Under the pieces are notes generated by a model. The model ran no database searches. It was not told the origin of the DNA and worked only from the letters and a program-made list of their open reading frames with translations. The position numbers and the translations under genes were made by a program. DNA of 64,000 nt. Origin: Pyrinomonadaceae bacterium. Its GTDB lineage: Bacteria > Acidobacteriota > Blastocatellia > Pyrinomonadales > Pyrinomonadaceae. Shown here piece by piece: positions 36,917-46,778 of this stretch. The DNA lies in assembly GCA_021463165.1 (NCBI GenBank), contig JAJTWY010000008.1:62001-126000 (forward strand), in the 5' to 3' direction. Each line of letters starts with the position of its first letter. Position 1 is the stretch's first letter.

Positions 36917-37486
36917 CTAATGAGTGATTTGAAAGCGCAAGAATGTCTTTCCGACAATGACCTCGTCACCGTCGTTTAGTATCTGAGGATTTCCCGGAAG
37001 CAGCCGGCGGCCTCTATTCACATAAGTCCCGTTGGTCGAACCGAGGTCTTCGATATAGTAAGCGCCTTTGTTCCTAACGATCCTCGCATGGCGTCTTGAG
37101 ACCTTGGCATCCGAGTCGTGCGCGTCCAGATCAACATCCGGAAATATCCCATTGTCGGCATCCCACCGGCCTATCGTCGATTCATCGCTTACGAGTCGAA
37201 ACTCAGTGCCCGGAACATCGCCCCTTTCAATTACGAGAGAGGCGTGTGCAACGCCGGAGATCGGCGGCCGCGAAGCGCTTGTAGCCGGTGCGGGTTCGGC
37301 ATCAAGATCGACCGGAGGAATTCCTAATGAGGTCACGTTCCCAGGCCGCGAGAATGACCCCGAGGACGGCGGTGGCACGTAAGCTGCAGGCTCGCTGACC
37401 GCTTGAACAACTAATCGGCTACCACATTCGTCGCAGAAGCGCGATGTATCCAGGTTGGCGGTCTGACATGATGGACATCTGATCAT
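36917..37486 (-). CDS. Zinc-ribbon FHA domain protein
   Basis: 189 residues: a zinc ribbon at the N-terminus (CPSCQTANLDTSRFCDECG, residues 4-22), a Pro/Ser-rich linker, then an FHA domain about 85-187 (GTEFRLVSDESTIGRWD, SRRHARIVRN, EDLGSTNGTYVN) ending in VGKTFLRFQI. The phosphothreonine-binding Arg, Ser and Asn positions are present. It is the first gene of the kinase block and is separated by 26 bp from the kinase. It likely binds a phospho-threonine on the kinase or its substrate. A 265-bp gap separates it from the divergent export operon. Confidence 0.9.
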   Translation of the reverse strand: MIRCPSCQTANLDTSRFCDECGSRLVVQAVSEPAAYVPPPSSGSFSRPGNVTSLGIPPVDLDAEPAPATSASRPPISGVAHASLVIERGDVPGTEFRLVSDESTIGRWDADNGIFPDVDLDAHDSDAKVSRRHARIVRNKGAYYIEDLGSTNGTYVNRGRRLLPGNPQILNDGDEVIVGKTFLRFQITH

Positions 37487-37710
37487 GGATTTTCCGTTAG
37501 GTCGCCTCTAATAAGTGATCATAAGAGGAGAAAGCGATATTTTACACGGTCGACAGATATTCGTAAATCGTAATTCTAACTGAAATTTACTTCAAATGTC
37601 GCTCAATAGTAAACCGGTGTTGAGCTACTATCCCATAAGTCACTTTTTTGAAACAATGGGAAAAATGGTGTCGTAATACCCGGTTGATATCCGTGATTCA
37701 TTCTATCCGT

Positions 37711-37716
37711 TATAAT
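37711..37716 (+). promoter_or_regulatory. Candidate -10 element for the MacA-type operon
   Basis: The 265-bp gap between the FHA gene and the export operon contains TATAAT 36 bp before the ATG at 37752. The best -35-like TTGATA lies 21 bp upstream of it, too long a spacer for a standard promoter, so the element is tentative. An SD-like GAGAGG follows at about 37735-37740. I saw nothing else in the gap. Confidence 0.3.
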
Positions 37717-37751
37717 CCTGGGTAGAAACTTTTTGAGAGGAACATTCGAAG

Positions 37752-39299
37752 ATGGCATTGAGCCGTAAGACGAAAATCATCGTTGCTGTGGTCGCCGTAG
37801 CGTTATTGGGGACCATTATTGTAGGAAGCATATTTGCGACGCGCAAAGATACGCCGGAAGTTACGGTAGTAAAGGCCGAGGTGCGGAAGGAACTTCGATC
37901 CACGGTCACTTCCTCGGGCGAAGTACGCCCGATCCAATTCATGAATCTCACGAGCGAGGTCCAGGGCCGTATCGAAGAGATCTACGTAAAGGAGGGTGAT
38001 CAGGTTACCAAGGGCCAGCCTTTGGTGCGGTTGGATCCGAACCAGCTCCAGTCGAGTACAGACGCTCAACTCGCGGCGTTTCAGGCGTCTCAGGACGAGG
38101 TCAGAGTTTCTCAGTCTCAGGTGACCGCCGCACAGAACAACTATGCATCTGCCCAGCAGCAGTTGAATGTCGCTCAAGTCGCAGTAGACTCGGCACGACA
38201 AGCGATCGTTGCGGCTCAAACGGATGTGGATAGAGCTCAGGTCGAGGTAAACGCGGCTACGCGCGAACTCAACCGGAATCAACAACTGCTTGAAAGCGGT
38301 GTTATTCCGCGTTCGGAATACGATGCAGCCAAGGATCGGCTCGAGACTGCAAACGCTTCGTTGAACAACGCCAAGTCGAACCTGGCTTCCCGCCAGCTAA
38401 GTGTCAGGGACGCCCAGTCACGTCTCGCCCAGCAGCAAGTGCTTGTTCGCGATGCAAAACGAGGTGTGGACACCGCGAACCTTAATGTGGCCTCGAGCCA
38501 GTCGCGGGCCAACCAGTCTGCCGCAACACTTCGCGGACAGCGCAATCAGCGTGACAAGACGCTACAAGTCGCGCCGATAAATGGGGTGATCGCTGAGATC
38601 CCTTCGAAAGTCGGTACGTTTGCGGTCGCGGGCCTATCAACAACGGCATTGTTGACGATCGCCGATATGTCGCAGATCAACGTCGAGGTCAAAGTAGACG
38701 AAACTTCGATCGATAAGGTCGAGGTTGGCCAGAAGGCAAAGATCAAAGTAGATGCCTTTGGCGAAAAAGAAATAGCCGGCGAGGTCATCCAGAAAACACC
38801 ACTGGCGGTTGGAAAATCCCAAACAAGCGGCGGCCTTTCGACCAACATCAACGTGCAGGAAGCAAAGGAGTTTCGTGTTGTCATAAAAATGGTCGATCTT
38901 CCGAAAGACATTCAGGACGGCTTGCGTCCGGGCATGAGTGCAACTGCTGAGATCACCACGAAGGTCGTCGACAACGTGATCGCCGTGCCGCTCCAGGCAG
39001 TGATCGAAAAGAAGCCCGATGCCGAGGCTTCGAAACTTCCTGGTGACGCACCTGCGCCTTCAGCCCCCGGCGAAAAGCCTAAAATGATCACCGGCGTCTA
39101 TATCCTGGACGGTAACAAAGCGAAATTCGTCGAGGTCCAGACAGGTATCATCGGCGAAAGCGACCGCCAGATCACAAGCGGGCTAAAAGAAGGCGATGAG
39201 GTGATCACCGGGCCGAGTAGGGTACTGAATACGTTAAAAGACGACACCATCGTCAAGAAACAAACGAAGAAGGAAGCCGAAGCCGCGAACAAGAGTTAG
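37752..39299 (+). CDS. MacA/HlyD-type periplasmic adaptor subunit
   Basis: 515 residues. One N-terminal membrane anchor (about residues 8-30), a biotinyl-lipoyl-like domain (PIQFMNLTSEVQGRIEEIYVKEGDQVTKGQPLV), a long helical hairpin (about 105-285, rich in Gln, Ala and Asn, including VSQSQVTAAQNNYASAQQQ), and beta-barrel and membrane-proximal regions after about 300. It links an inner-membrane transporter to an outer-membrane duct. Directly downstream are a MacB-type ATPase and two MacB-type permeases, so this is a macrolide/peptide-type exporter rather than an RND pump. The duct could be the TolC-like protein at the left edge; that is inference. Confidence 0.92.
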   Translation: MALSRKTKIIVAVVAVALLGTIIVGSIFATRKDTPEVTVVKAEVRKELRSTVTSSGEVRPIQFMNLTSEVQGRIEEIYVKEGDQVTKGQPLVRLDPNQLQSSTDAQLAAFQASQDEVRVSQSQVTAAQNNYASAQQQLNVAQVAVDSARQAIVAAQTDVDRAQVEVNAATRELNRNQQLLESGVIPRSEYDAAKDRLETANASLNNAKSNLASRQLSVRDAQSRLAQQQVLVRDAKRGVDTANLNVASSQSRANQSAATLRGQRNQRDKTLQVAPINGVIAEIPSKVGTFAVAGLSTTALLTIADMSQINVEVKVDETSIDKVEVGQKAKIKVDAFGEKEIAGEVIQKTPLAVGKSQTSGGLSTNINVQEAKEFRVVIKMVDLPKDIQDGLRPGMSATAEITTKVVDNVIAVPLQAVIEKKPDAEASKLPGDAPAPSAPGEKPKMITGVYILDGNKAKFVEVQTGIIGESDRQITSGLKEGDEVITGPSRVLNTLKDDTIVKKQTKKEAEAANKS

Positions 39300-39377
39300 G
39301 GCGTTTGAGGGCTCGATGGATTTTTACCGGCGGTTTCATGGGTAGCTCTCTGAACTCTCCGCGCTCTGGCGAACATC

Positions 39378-40121
39378 ATGTACAGATTTATGGAAGGCGA
39401 GAACGGCAACGGAAAGAGTGCCCCGGCTCAATCCGGTGAAGCTCTGATCAGCATGAAGAACATCTGGAAGACCTACCAGATGGGAACCGAGGAGCTACAC
39501 GCCCTTCGCGACGTCTCGTTCGAAGTTCGACGTAACGAGTATCTTGCGATCATTGGGCCGTCCGGTTCCGGTAAATCAACCCTGATGAACCTCATCGGAT
39601 GTCTTGATTCGCCGAGCAAGGGTGAATATTGGATCAATGGAAATCTCGTTTCTGATATGTCCGACGACGAACTCGCCCGAATACGCAATAAGGAGATCGG
39701 ATTCGTTTTCCAGACCTTTAACCTGCTATCGCGGGCAACTGCCTTGCATAATGTCGAACTTCCCTTGATCTATGCCGGAATTCGCGCCGCTGAACGACAT
39801 GATATGGCGATGGCCTCGCTTACGTCGGTCGAACTTGGTGACCGCGTGATGCACCGTCCAAATGAACTCTCCGGCGGTCAGCGGCAGCGTGTTGCGATCG
39901 CGCGTGCCCTCGTCAACAGCCCCTCGATCCTGCTTGCCGATGAACCGACGGGAGCCCTTGATTCGAAAACCAGCATCGAGATCATGCACCTGTTTGAAAA
40001 ACTTCACGAAGATGGCAATACCATTATTCTAGTCACCCATGAGCCTGACATCGCCGAACGCGCCCATCGTGTCATCACTATCCGCGACGGCCTGATCGAG
40101 AAGGACGAACGAATAAAGTAG
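39378..40121 (+). CDS. MacB/LolD-type ABC transporter ATPase
   Basis: 247 residues. Walker [10 protein letters not shown]-loop [11 protein letters not shown], signature [16 protein letters not shown] and Walker [13 protein letters not shown], plus VTHEPDIA for the switch His. The short N-terminal tail (Asn/Gly-rich) precedes the domain; a second ATG at 39390 is possible. FtsE/LolD/MacB-type ATPases serve permeases with one large periplasmic domain, of which two are encoded below. It ends directly against the next membrane gene with no gap. Confidence 0.94.
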   Translation: MYRFMEGENGNGKSAPAQSGEALISMKNIWKTYQMGTEELHALRDVSFEVRRNEYLAIIGPSGSGKSTLMNLIGCLDSPSKGEYWINGNLVSDMSDDELARIRNKEIGFVFQTFNLLSRATALHNVELPLIYAGIRAAERHDMAMASLTSVELGDRVMHRPNELSGGQRQRVAIARALVNSPSILLADEPTGALDSKTSIEIMHLFEKLHEDGNTIILVTHEPDIAERAHRVITIRDGLIEKDERIK

Positions 40122-40823
40122 ATGGAAAACATTCCCGCGTATGTCTCGCTTGTTTTCATCTTAACGACATTCGCGACCGTCGCCATCTTGCTGCAGGCGA
40201 TAAAGGCCGTCGGCCTCGACGATATTCCCTCAAAATTACTGGTTTTTGCCCTTCCGCTATGGATCGTTTTCCAAACGGTCCTCGCGATAGGCGGCTTTTA
40301 TCAGCAAACCGACTCGACCCCGCCCAGGATAGTTTTCTTCGGCGTTCTTCCTCCGGTACTTCTTATCGCGCTATATTTTATCTTCTTCCGAGCATCATTT
40401 ATCGAAAAACTCCCGTTGCGGCTGTTGACTGCGATCCATCTGGTCAGAATTCCCGTGGAGCTCACGCTGTATTGGCTGTTCGGAGCAGGACAGATCCCGC
40501 GGATCATGACTTTCGAGGGAGCAAACTTCGATGTCGTATCGGGTATTCTCGCCTTGATCATCATGTTTGTCGCGTTCAGAGGAGGAAAGACAAACCGTCC
40601 GCTTATTATTGGCTTCAACCTAGTTGGGTTGGTTTTGCTGGCGATCATCGTGACCATCGCGGCCCTTTCCGTTGAATCACCGATGCAGCAGCTATCATTC
40701 GATCAGCCGAACCGGGCCGTATCCTTCTTTCCCTACATATTCCTTCCGACCATCATCGTTCCGATCGTTTTTGCCAGTCATCTATTCGCCCTTTACAAAT
40801 CTTTGCGTGGAAATCTACAGTGA
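40122..40823 (+). CDS. Seven-helix-type membrane protein of unknown function
   Basis: 233 residues, mostly hydrophobic, with about seven predicted membrane spans and short polar loops. No catalytic motif is recognised; WLFGAGQIPRIMTFEGANFDVVSGI is the most distinctive stretch. It starts directly after the ABC ATPase stop and is followed by 70 bp and then the MacB-like permeases, so it seems to be an accessory of that exporter or a passenger gene. Similar hypothetical proteins appear in Acidobacteria, but I cannot name the family. Confidence 0.6.
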   Translation: MENIPAYVSLVFILTTFATVAILLQAIKAVGLDDIPSKLLVFALPLWIVFQTVLAIGGFYQQTDSTPPRIVFFGVLPPVLLIALYFIFFRASFIEKLPLRLLTAIHLVRIPVELTLYWLFGAGQIPRIMTFEGANFDVVSGILALIIMFVAFRGGKTNRPLIIGFNLVGLVLLAIIVTIAALSVESPMQQLSFDQPNRAVSFFPYIFLPTIIVPIVFASHLFALYKSLRGNLQ

Positions 40824-40893
40824 TCTTCGCCCATTTTTGATAAAATCAGTTAAATTGATGCTGCCCGTTGGTCCAGATCATAGGCGGACTTAG

Positions 40894-42129
40894 ATGAATT
40901 TTTACGAAACGTTAAAGCTCGCATTCTCGGCAATTTGGGCCCACAAGCTGCGCTCGTTCCTGACATTGCTCGGGATGATCATTGGCATGACGGCCTTTAT
41001 GGTAGTTCTGTCGATCCTTCAAGGCTTCAACAGCTATGTTGACGAGAAGATCGCGGGCATTGGTTCTAATACATTCAATATTCAACGCTTTAATTTCGAA
41101 GATTTTAAGGATACTGACACGATAAACGCAGCCCAACGGCGGAATACCGAACTGAGTTTTGATGAACTCGACTTTCTCCGTCAGCGTGCGCAGTTGATCG
41201 AAAGCATAGGAGCTAAGGCGGGCAATACGTCGAGTTCGGTCAGACAGGGAACTTATTCGCTTGAAGATGTCGGTATAACGGGAGCCGAGCCGATAATTCG
41301 AGATATCGAAAACCTCGACATTGCCGAGGGACGGTATTTCACCGATATCGAAAATGACAACGCAATGCGCGTGGCCTATGTAGGGCGTGATATTGCTACC
41401 AATTTATTCCCATTCGGTGGGGCTATCGGCGGCGAGATATCGATACGCGGGATCCCTTATAGAGTGATTGGCATTCAAACCGCGAAAGGCACCGTATTTG
41501 GATTTCCGCAGGACAACTTTGTTCAGCTTCCGATCAAGACATTCGGGGAGAACTTTGGCGGGCTTCGACGCCAGCGGGCCCCTTATTTCATCGCAAGGCC
41601 GAAGAACGGTGTGAAGACCGCGGACGCGGTGGATGAGGTTCGCACCTTGATGAGGATAAAGCGCAAGGTGCCGAGCGGTGAAAAGGATAATTTCGGCATT
41701 GTCACACCGGACGCTATCAGCGGGCTGCGTGACAGCCTGTTTGGCACGATATCGACCGTTATCCTCTTTGTTCCGGCGATCGCTCTCGTAGTTGGTGCGA
41801 TCGTTATCATGAATATAATGCTGGTGGCCGTCACAGAGCGCACCAAGGAGATCGGGATCCGGAAATCGCTCGGTGCCCGCCAGCAGGATATCCTGCAGCA
41901 GTTCCTTCTTGAGTCGGGAATGCTGGCAGCGATCGGCGGTGTAATAGGGCTGATCCTTGCACTGATCATTGGCCAAGTGATCACCAGGCTCGTCTTCCCT
42001 ACTCGGATCCCGTGGTGGTCTGCGGTGATCGCGATCGGGGTTTCGGCTCTTGTCGGGATCATGGCCGGCCTTTTTCCTGCATGGAAGGCCGCCAGGCTCG
42101 ATCCCATCGAAGCCCTGCGTGCAGATTAG
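40894..42129 (+). CDS. MacB-type ABC transporter permease 1
   Basis: 411 residues with the MacB/FtsX layout: membrane segment about 20-45 (HKLRSFLTLLGMIIGM), a large periplasmic domain (about 50-280), then three spans (about 285-405). The C-terminal ERTKEIGIRKSLGARQQDILQQFLLES and FPAWKAARLDPIEALR are strongly conserved family motifs. It works with the ATPase at 39378 and the adaptor at 37752. A second, related permease follows after 15 bp. Confidence 0.93.
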   Translation: MNFYETLKLAFSAIWAHKLRSFLTLLGMIIGMTAFMVVLSILQGFNSYVDEKIAGIGSNTFNIQRFNFEDFKDTDTINAAQRRNTELSFDELDFLRQRAQLIESIGAKAGNTSSSVRQGTYSLEDVGITGAEPIIRDIENLDIAEGRYFTDIENDNAMRVAYVGRDIATNLFPFGGAIGGEISIRGIPYRVIGIQTAKGTVFGFPQDNFVQLPIKTFGENFGGLRRQRAPYFIARPKNGVKTADAVDEVRTLMRIKRKVPSGEKDNFGIVTPDAISGLRDSLFGTISTVILFVPAIALVVGAIVIMNIMLVAVTERTKEIGIRKSLGARQQDILQQFLLESGMLAAIGGVIGLILALIIGQVITRLVFPTRIPWWSAVIAIGVSALVGIMAGLFPAWKAARLDPIEALRAD

Positions 42130-42144
42130 AAGATCGAAGGCACT

Positions 42145-43407
42145 ATGAAAGTTATCACCAGCCAATTTTACGAGAACCTCAAAATGGCGTTTGACACGTT
42201 GAGGTCGAATAAGATGCGCTCGTTTCTTACCATCATCGGGGTCGTGGTCGGCGTGATAACGGTGATGCTGATCTCATCGATCATCAGCGGTATTGGCCTG
42301 GCGGTGGAAAAGCAGGTGAAGGCCTTCGGAACCCGTTCCATCTTCATCTATAAGCAAGAGATCGGTATCCGATTCGGGCGCCCGTCCCGTGAGGAACGTA
42401 TGCGGCCGGACCTTACTCTCGATGATGCTCTCGCGTTGCGGGAGCTTTCCGAGGTTGAGACCTCGGTTCCATTTCTAAATGTTTCCAGCGGTTTTTTCGG
42501 TAATCGTACGGTAGTCTCTGCAGCGGGCAAGCAAACTCAGAACATACAGCTGAGCGGCACGCTGCCCGAGATCGAAAAAGCCGAAACCGAGGTCTTGATC
42601 GAAGGCAGGTGGTTCACGCAGGCCGAATCGGACGCCAAGGCCGATGTTTGCCTTATCGGTGACACGGTCAAAGACACCTTCTTCCCCTACAAGTCGGCCA
42701 TCGGCGAAAAACTCGAGATAAACGGACGCGAATTCCGCATCATTGGCCAGTTGCAAAAAAAGGAGCAGCTTCTCGGCGGCGGCGGTGGGGGTAATAATGA
42801 CGAGAGCAACACGATCTTCCTGCCTTTTCACGCCGCTTTGAGGATCAAGCCGAACGCTGACGATATCTTTATCATGGCGATCGCAAAACCGGGCCGCCTG
42901 AACCAGGCTCGCGATCAGATCGAGGATCTCCTCAGAGTGCGGCGAAATGTTGCTTTCGGTAAGAAAAATAACTTTTCGACAGCGACGGCCGACAGTATCA
43001 TCGACCAGTTCAAGTCCATCACCGCCGGCGTGGCCCTCGCGATGGTCGTCATATCGTCTATCGGCCTAATGATCGGTGGTATCGGCGTGATGAACATTAT
43101 GCTGGTATCGGTTACCGAACGCACTCGGGAGATCGGGATCCGAAAAGCTGTCGGGGCAAAGAAGAGCGACATTCTACTCCAATTCCTGATCGAAGCCGGA
43201 ACGCTCACCGGTTTTGGCGGACTCGTCGGGCTCGGTGTTGGCTGGCTTCTGACCTTGCTGGTAAGTCTTGTCTTCCCGTCCTACGTGCCGTGGTGGGCCC
43301 CACTCGGCGGATTTGTCGCAAGCGTCGGCATCGGGCTGGTATTCGGCATCTGGCCCGCATGGAAAGCGGCCAGTCTCGACCCGATCGAGTCCTTGCGATA
43401 CGAATAG
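42145..43407 (+). CDS. MacB-type ABC transporter permease 2
   Basis: 420 residues with the same topology as its neighbour: the first span near residues 20-45 (MRSFLTIIGVVVGVITVM), a periplasmic domain about 50-290 with a Gly-rich GGGGGNND loop, then three spans. It ends with ERTREIGIRKAVGAKKSDILLQF and WPAWKAASLDPIESLRYE. The two permeases are clearly paralogous, so the exporter probably works as a heterodimer with one ATPase. It is the last gene of the operon; a YIP1 gene converges on it 63 bp further on. Confidence 0.93.
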   Translation: MKVITSQFYENLKMAFDTLRSNKMRSFLTIIGVVVGVITVMLISSIISGIGLAVEKQVKAFGTRSIFIYKQEIGIRFGRPSREERMRPDLTLDDALALRELSEVETSVPFLNVSSGFFGNRTVVSAAGKQTQNIQLSGTLPEIEKAETEVLIEGRWFTQAESDAKADVCLIGDTVKDTFFPYKSAIGEKLEINGREFRIIGQLQKKEQLLGGGGGGNNDESNTIFLPFHAALRIKPNADDIFIMAIAKPGRLNQARDQIEDLLRVRRNVAFGKKNNFSTATADSIIDQFKSITAGVALAMVVISSIGLMIGGIGVMNIMLVSVTERTREIGIRKAVGAKKSDILLQFLIEAGTLTGFGGLVGLGVGWLLTLLVSLVFPSYVPWWAPLGGFVASVGIGLVFGIWPAWKAASLDPIESLRYE

Positions 43408-43470
43408 GACACTCGCAATAATGAACTGGCGGCCGAATCCCCCGGACCATGCACCCTGATCCCGGTACGG

Positions 43471-44400
43471 CTAGCTGATAAAGCTTGGGAAGGCAACTGC
43501 CATCGCTAGGCCGAAGAAAAGGATGACGGCGAATATCGCAAGGCTCGCGCTCCATGCGATCGTTCCGCTAACCTTTTCACCGGCATTTTTCAGGCCAATT
43601 GCGTTGAGAGCGATCCAATAGAACATCAGAACGCTGAATGATCCGAGTAAGGTATAGATCACGGGGTTTTCAGCCGAAGATACAAGGAAATTCAGGTTGT
43701 CCTGTATTAGCGACTGCTGTCCCAGAATCGGGTGAATATCCGCAGGATCCTTCACATACAGCATTATCGTATTTAGGATGAATCTCAGCACGCTAACCGG
43801 AAACATCGCGTAAACAGCCACTGAAAAGGCCTGCCAAAAGTTTATCTTCCCTCCCATCGCCAGGGCGAAAACGAAGAAAACCCCCGCAAGGATCGAGCAA
43901 AGGAAGGTCAACCCGGCAAATGTACCAGGAACCTGAATTACCCTTTGAAACGAACTTTGAGCGTCAGCAAGGGCCTGAGCACGGCCATCCTCGACCTGCT
44001 TCCTGGCGTCAGGATTGTTGGCGATCATTGACATTTCCAAGGTCTTGTCGATGGTAAAGTCAACGATACGTTTCGCACCGATCCTTTCCACAAAAAGCAC
44101 CGAATAGGTACTGGAGAGCACGACCATTATCAACAAGGCGACAAGAAACCGCGGATGGCGGCGAAAATTTGCAAACACCTCGCCCGGCGAGAAGAAGATA
44201 TTCCCAAGAGTGCTCGGTGTGGACATTCGCTCGACACCTTCCGAATCGGGCCTATCGATAAAGCTGAGCCCAATTATCAGGCCGCCCGCCAAGATCAGAA
44301 CAACACCCGTGCCAGTACCGCCGGGCACAACTTTTGCGATGCTAAGCACCGCCAGAATAAACCCGACCGCAGCGAGGACAATGCCAGCTATTCGATTCAT
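43471..44400 (-). CDS. YIP1-family membrane protein
   Basis: 309 residues with the two parts seen in bacterial Yip1-domain proteins: an N-terminal double-span region (about 5-50, IAGIVLAAVGFILAVLSIAKV) and, after a polar linker (IFFSPGEVFANFRRHPRF, the conserved start of the Yip1 domain), about five further spans (to about residue 305). Function in bacteria is not established; a place in membrane or vesicle-related processes is guessed by analogy with eukaryotic Yip1. It is transcribed toward the exporter operon and follows the oligopeptide ABC ATPases. Confidence 0.8.
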   Translation of the reverse strand: MNRIAGIVLAAVGFILAVLSIAKVVPGGTGTGVVLILAGGLIIGLSFIDRPDSEGVERMSTPSTLGNIFFSPGEVFANFRRHPRFLVALLIMVVLSSTYSVLFVERIGAKRIVDFTIDKTLEMSMIANNPDARKQVEDGRAQALADAQSSFQRVIQVPGTFAGLTFLCSILAGVFFVFALAMGGKINFWQAFSVAVYAMFPVSVLRFILNTIMLYVKDPADIHPILGQQSLIQDNLNFLVSSAENPVIYTLLGSFSVLMFYWIALNAIGLKNAGEKVSGTIAWSASLAIFAVILFFGLAMAVAFPSFIS

Positions 44401-44440
44401 ATTTCCCTCAGATCAATTAAATTAGAGACTTCATTATAAC

Positions 44441-45463
44441 TTACGCCGATGTGCCGGGATTAGTTGCAAGTTTCATCTCCCCAGGGCCATCGGCCCTGAT
44501 ACACGCAGCGAAATGCCCGGGGCCAAGCTCGCGCAATTCCGGATCGACCTTTGAGCATTCGTCGATCGCGATCGGGCATCGAGTGCGGAAACGACATCCC
44601 GACGGTGGATTGATCGGGGTTGGAACGTCGCCTCGGAGAACGATCCGATCTCGTTTGAAGGTCGGATCGGGTATTGGTATTGCCGAAAGAAGGGCCTTGG
44701 TATAGGGATGTTTCGGCGTTGAATAAAGCGATCCGGCATCACAGATCTCAACTATTTTGCCCAGATACATGACCGCGACACGGTCCGAGATGTGTTCGAC
44801 CACTGCCAATCCGTGCGAAATGAATAGATACGCGAGTCCGTACTCTTCCTGGAGTTCCTGAAGCAGATTGACGACCTGCGCCTGTACGGAAACATCAAGA
44901 GCGGAGACGGGCTCGTCGCAGATGATGAGCTTTGGGTTCAATGCCAAGGCACGTGCAATGCCGATACGCTGCCGCTGGCCTCCGGAAAACTCGTGCGGGT
45001 ATCTATCAGCATATTTCGGATCCAACCCGACTTTCGAGAGGAGGTCTTCAACTTTCGCGCTCTGCGTTTCACGGTCCCCGATCTTATGGATCCTGAGCGG
45101 CTCAGCGATGATCGATCTTATGCTGAGACGCGGGTTAAGGCTTGCGTAAGGGTCTTGAAAAATGATCTGCATCTCGCGACGCAGACTCTGCATTTGCTCC
45201 TTCGGGAGCCCGACGATGTCGCGGCCTTCGAAACGTATCTCGCCGGTCGTTGGCTCGTGGAGACGAAGCAGGCAGCGGCCAACCGTTGATTTTCCACAAC
45301 CGGATTCCCCCACCAGCCCAAGCGTTTCACCGGCGAGAATATCAAATGAGATATCTGAAACCGCCTGTACGACGTCATCGCTGTTCTCAACGGGAAAGTT
45401 CTTGACAAGGTGACGCACCTCTACAAGAACCCCGGCCGTATTGTCTCTTTGTGTCGCGACCAT
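44441..45463 (-). CDS. Oligopeptide/dipeptide ABC transporter ATPase, OppF/DppF type
   Basis: 340 residues: Walker [21 protein letters not shown] (Q-loop region), signature [15 protein letters not shown], Walker [13 protein letters not shown], and the C-terminal OppF tail [11 protein letters not shown], with Cys residues characteristic of the oligopeptide group. It energises peptide (or nickel) uptake together with the OppD-like partner 42 bp upstream. No permease or periplasmic binding protein gene lies next to them, so the complete importer must be assembled from genes elsewhere. Confidence 0.94.
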   Translation of the reverse strand: MVATQRDNTAGVLVEVRHLVKNFPVENSDDVVQAVSDISFDILAGETLGLVGESGCGKSTVGRCLLRLHEPTTGEIRFEGRDIVGLPKEQMQSLRREMQIIFQDPYASLNPRLSIRSIIAEPLRIHKIGDRETQSAKVEDLLSKVGLDPKYADRYPHEFSGGQRQRIGIARALALNPKLIICDEPVSALDVSVQAQVVNLLQELQEEYGLAYLFISHGLAVVEHISDRVAVMYLGKIVEICDAGSLYSTPKHPYTKALLSAIPIPDPTFKRDRIVLRGDVPTPINPPSGCRFRTRCPIAIDECSKVDPELRELGPGHFAACIRADGPGEMKLATNPGTSA

Positions 45464-45505
45464 CGAAAAACTAGAACGGTTATCTTCTATTCAACTCCTT
45501 GCCTT

Positions 45506-46537
45506 CTAATTGCCCTGTTCCATCGAGAGCGTCCGCTCGCGGGCCACATTGAATCTCATCGCCGGATCATGCAAAACGCACCGAACTCTGGCACCGCTAG
45601 CGAGCTCCGTAAGCGGGATCTCACCTTCGAGGCAGATCTCCATTCGGTGTTCACAACGCGGTGCAAAGTGGCAGCCCAACGGTAGATCGGTAGGGCTCGG
45701 CACTGTTCCTTCGATAGTTCTGAGACGCTCAGACCGAGACGAACCCGTTGCGGTCAGTTTTGGCACCGATCGCAGCAACCCTCGGGTGTAGGGGTGTTTC
45801 GGGTTTGCAAAGAGCTCATCCACGCCCGATTCTTCGACGATCTTGCCCGTATACATGACGCAGACGCGGTCGGCAACCTCGGCAACCACACCCAGGTCGT
45901 GGGTGATCAACAAGACCGCGAGTTTGCGCGAACGTCGGAGTTCGTCGAGCAATTCGAGGATCTGCGCCTGGATCGTCACGTCAAGAGCCGTTGTCGGCTC
46001 GTCGGCTATCAGCAGTTCGGGGTCGCAGGCAAGGGCCATAGCGATCATCACGCGCTGACGCATACCACCGGAAAGCTGATGTGGATAATCGTTCACGCGA
46101 CGCTCGGGCGATGGGATCGACACCTCTTTCATAGCTGCGATCGCGGCCTCCCAAGCCTTCTTTTTATCAAGTTTGCGATGCAGCCGGAGGGCCTCGGCTA
46201 TCTGTTCACCGACCGTAAAAACCGGATTAAGCGATGTCATCGGGTCTTGAAAGATCATTGCGATGTCATTGCCGCGAATCTCCCGCATCCGTTCTGCCGA
46301 AGCGGATAAAAGTTCCTCGCCCCGGAAGCGGATCGACCCGCCGGCGATCCTCCCCGGCTTAGAGATCAGCCCCATGACCGAGAGCGCGGTAACCGATTTG
46401 CCGCAGCCCGATTCGCCAACCAGGCCTAGCAATTCGCCTTCGTCCAGTGAAAAACTAACGCCATCGACCGACCTCACCAAACCGGCACGGGTCGGAAACT
46501 GAGTTCTCAGGTTGTTAACTTCGAGTAATTGAGACAA
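45506..46537 (-). CDS. Oligopeptide/dipeptide ABC transporter ATPase, OppD/DppD type
   Basis: 343 residues: Walker [22 protein letters not shown], signature [15 protein letters not shown], Walker [30 protein letters not shown], and the C-terminal [15 protein letters not shown] tail of the family. It is the first of the OppD-OppF pair. The 241-bp gap to the S41 peptidase gene on the other strand presumably contains promoters for both directions; I could not assign them with confidence. Confidence 0.94.
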   Translation of the reverse strand: MSQLLEVNNLRTQFPTRAGLVRSVDGVSFSLDEGELLGLVGESGCGKSVTALSVMGLISKPGRIAGGSIRFRGEELLSASAERMREIRGNDIAMIFQDPMTSLNPVFTVGEQIAEALRLHRKLDKKKAWEAAIAAMKEVSIPSPERRVNDYPHQLSGGMRQRVMIAMALACDPELLIADEPTTALDVTIQAQILELLDELRRSRKLAVLLITHDLGVVAEVADRVCVMYTGKIVEESGVDELFANPKHPYTRGLLRSVPKLTATGSSRSERLRTIEGTVPSPTDLPLGCHFAPRCEHRMEICLEGEIPLTELASGARVRCVLHDPAMRFNVARERTLSMEQGN

Positions 46538-46778
46538 TAGCTTTTCGATCTCAAATGCACTCTGAAACTGTAACCCGTGCGGGTTCGTATCTAAGTCAGC
46601 GTGCAGGTTCAGCTTCGGACACCAGAATTTTAACCCACTCGACGGCGAACATTAAAGTTCACAGCTTTATTTGAGGTCCAATGCAACTAAAACCGTCGCA
46701 TTTTCCTCAAATGGATGCTATTGTTTTTCTTGTAGTTTCGGGCCGCGACCAGGTTAACCTCAGGGAGATTTAATATTT

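Noticed and set aside
37597..37677. 26-codon frame in the gap before the MacA-type gene
   Set aside because: No SD and random-looking composition.
41404..42165. 253-codon open frame opposite the first MacB-type permease
   Set aside because: Charged and Asp/Arg-rich from mirror codons; covers the conserved C-terminal permease motifs.
46573..46590. Small hairpin AACCCG-TG-CGGGTT near the oligopeptide ATPase start
   Set aside because: Two-base loop and no T tract; not a convincing terminator or operator.
46555..46674. 39-codon frame in the gap before the S41 gene
   Set aside because: No ribosome binding site and no recognisable composition; overlaps a plausible promoter zone.
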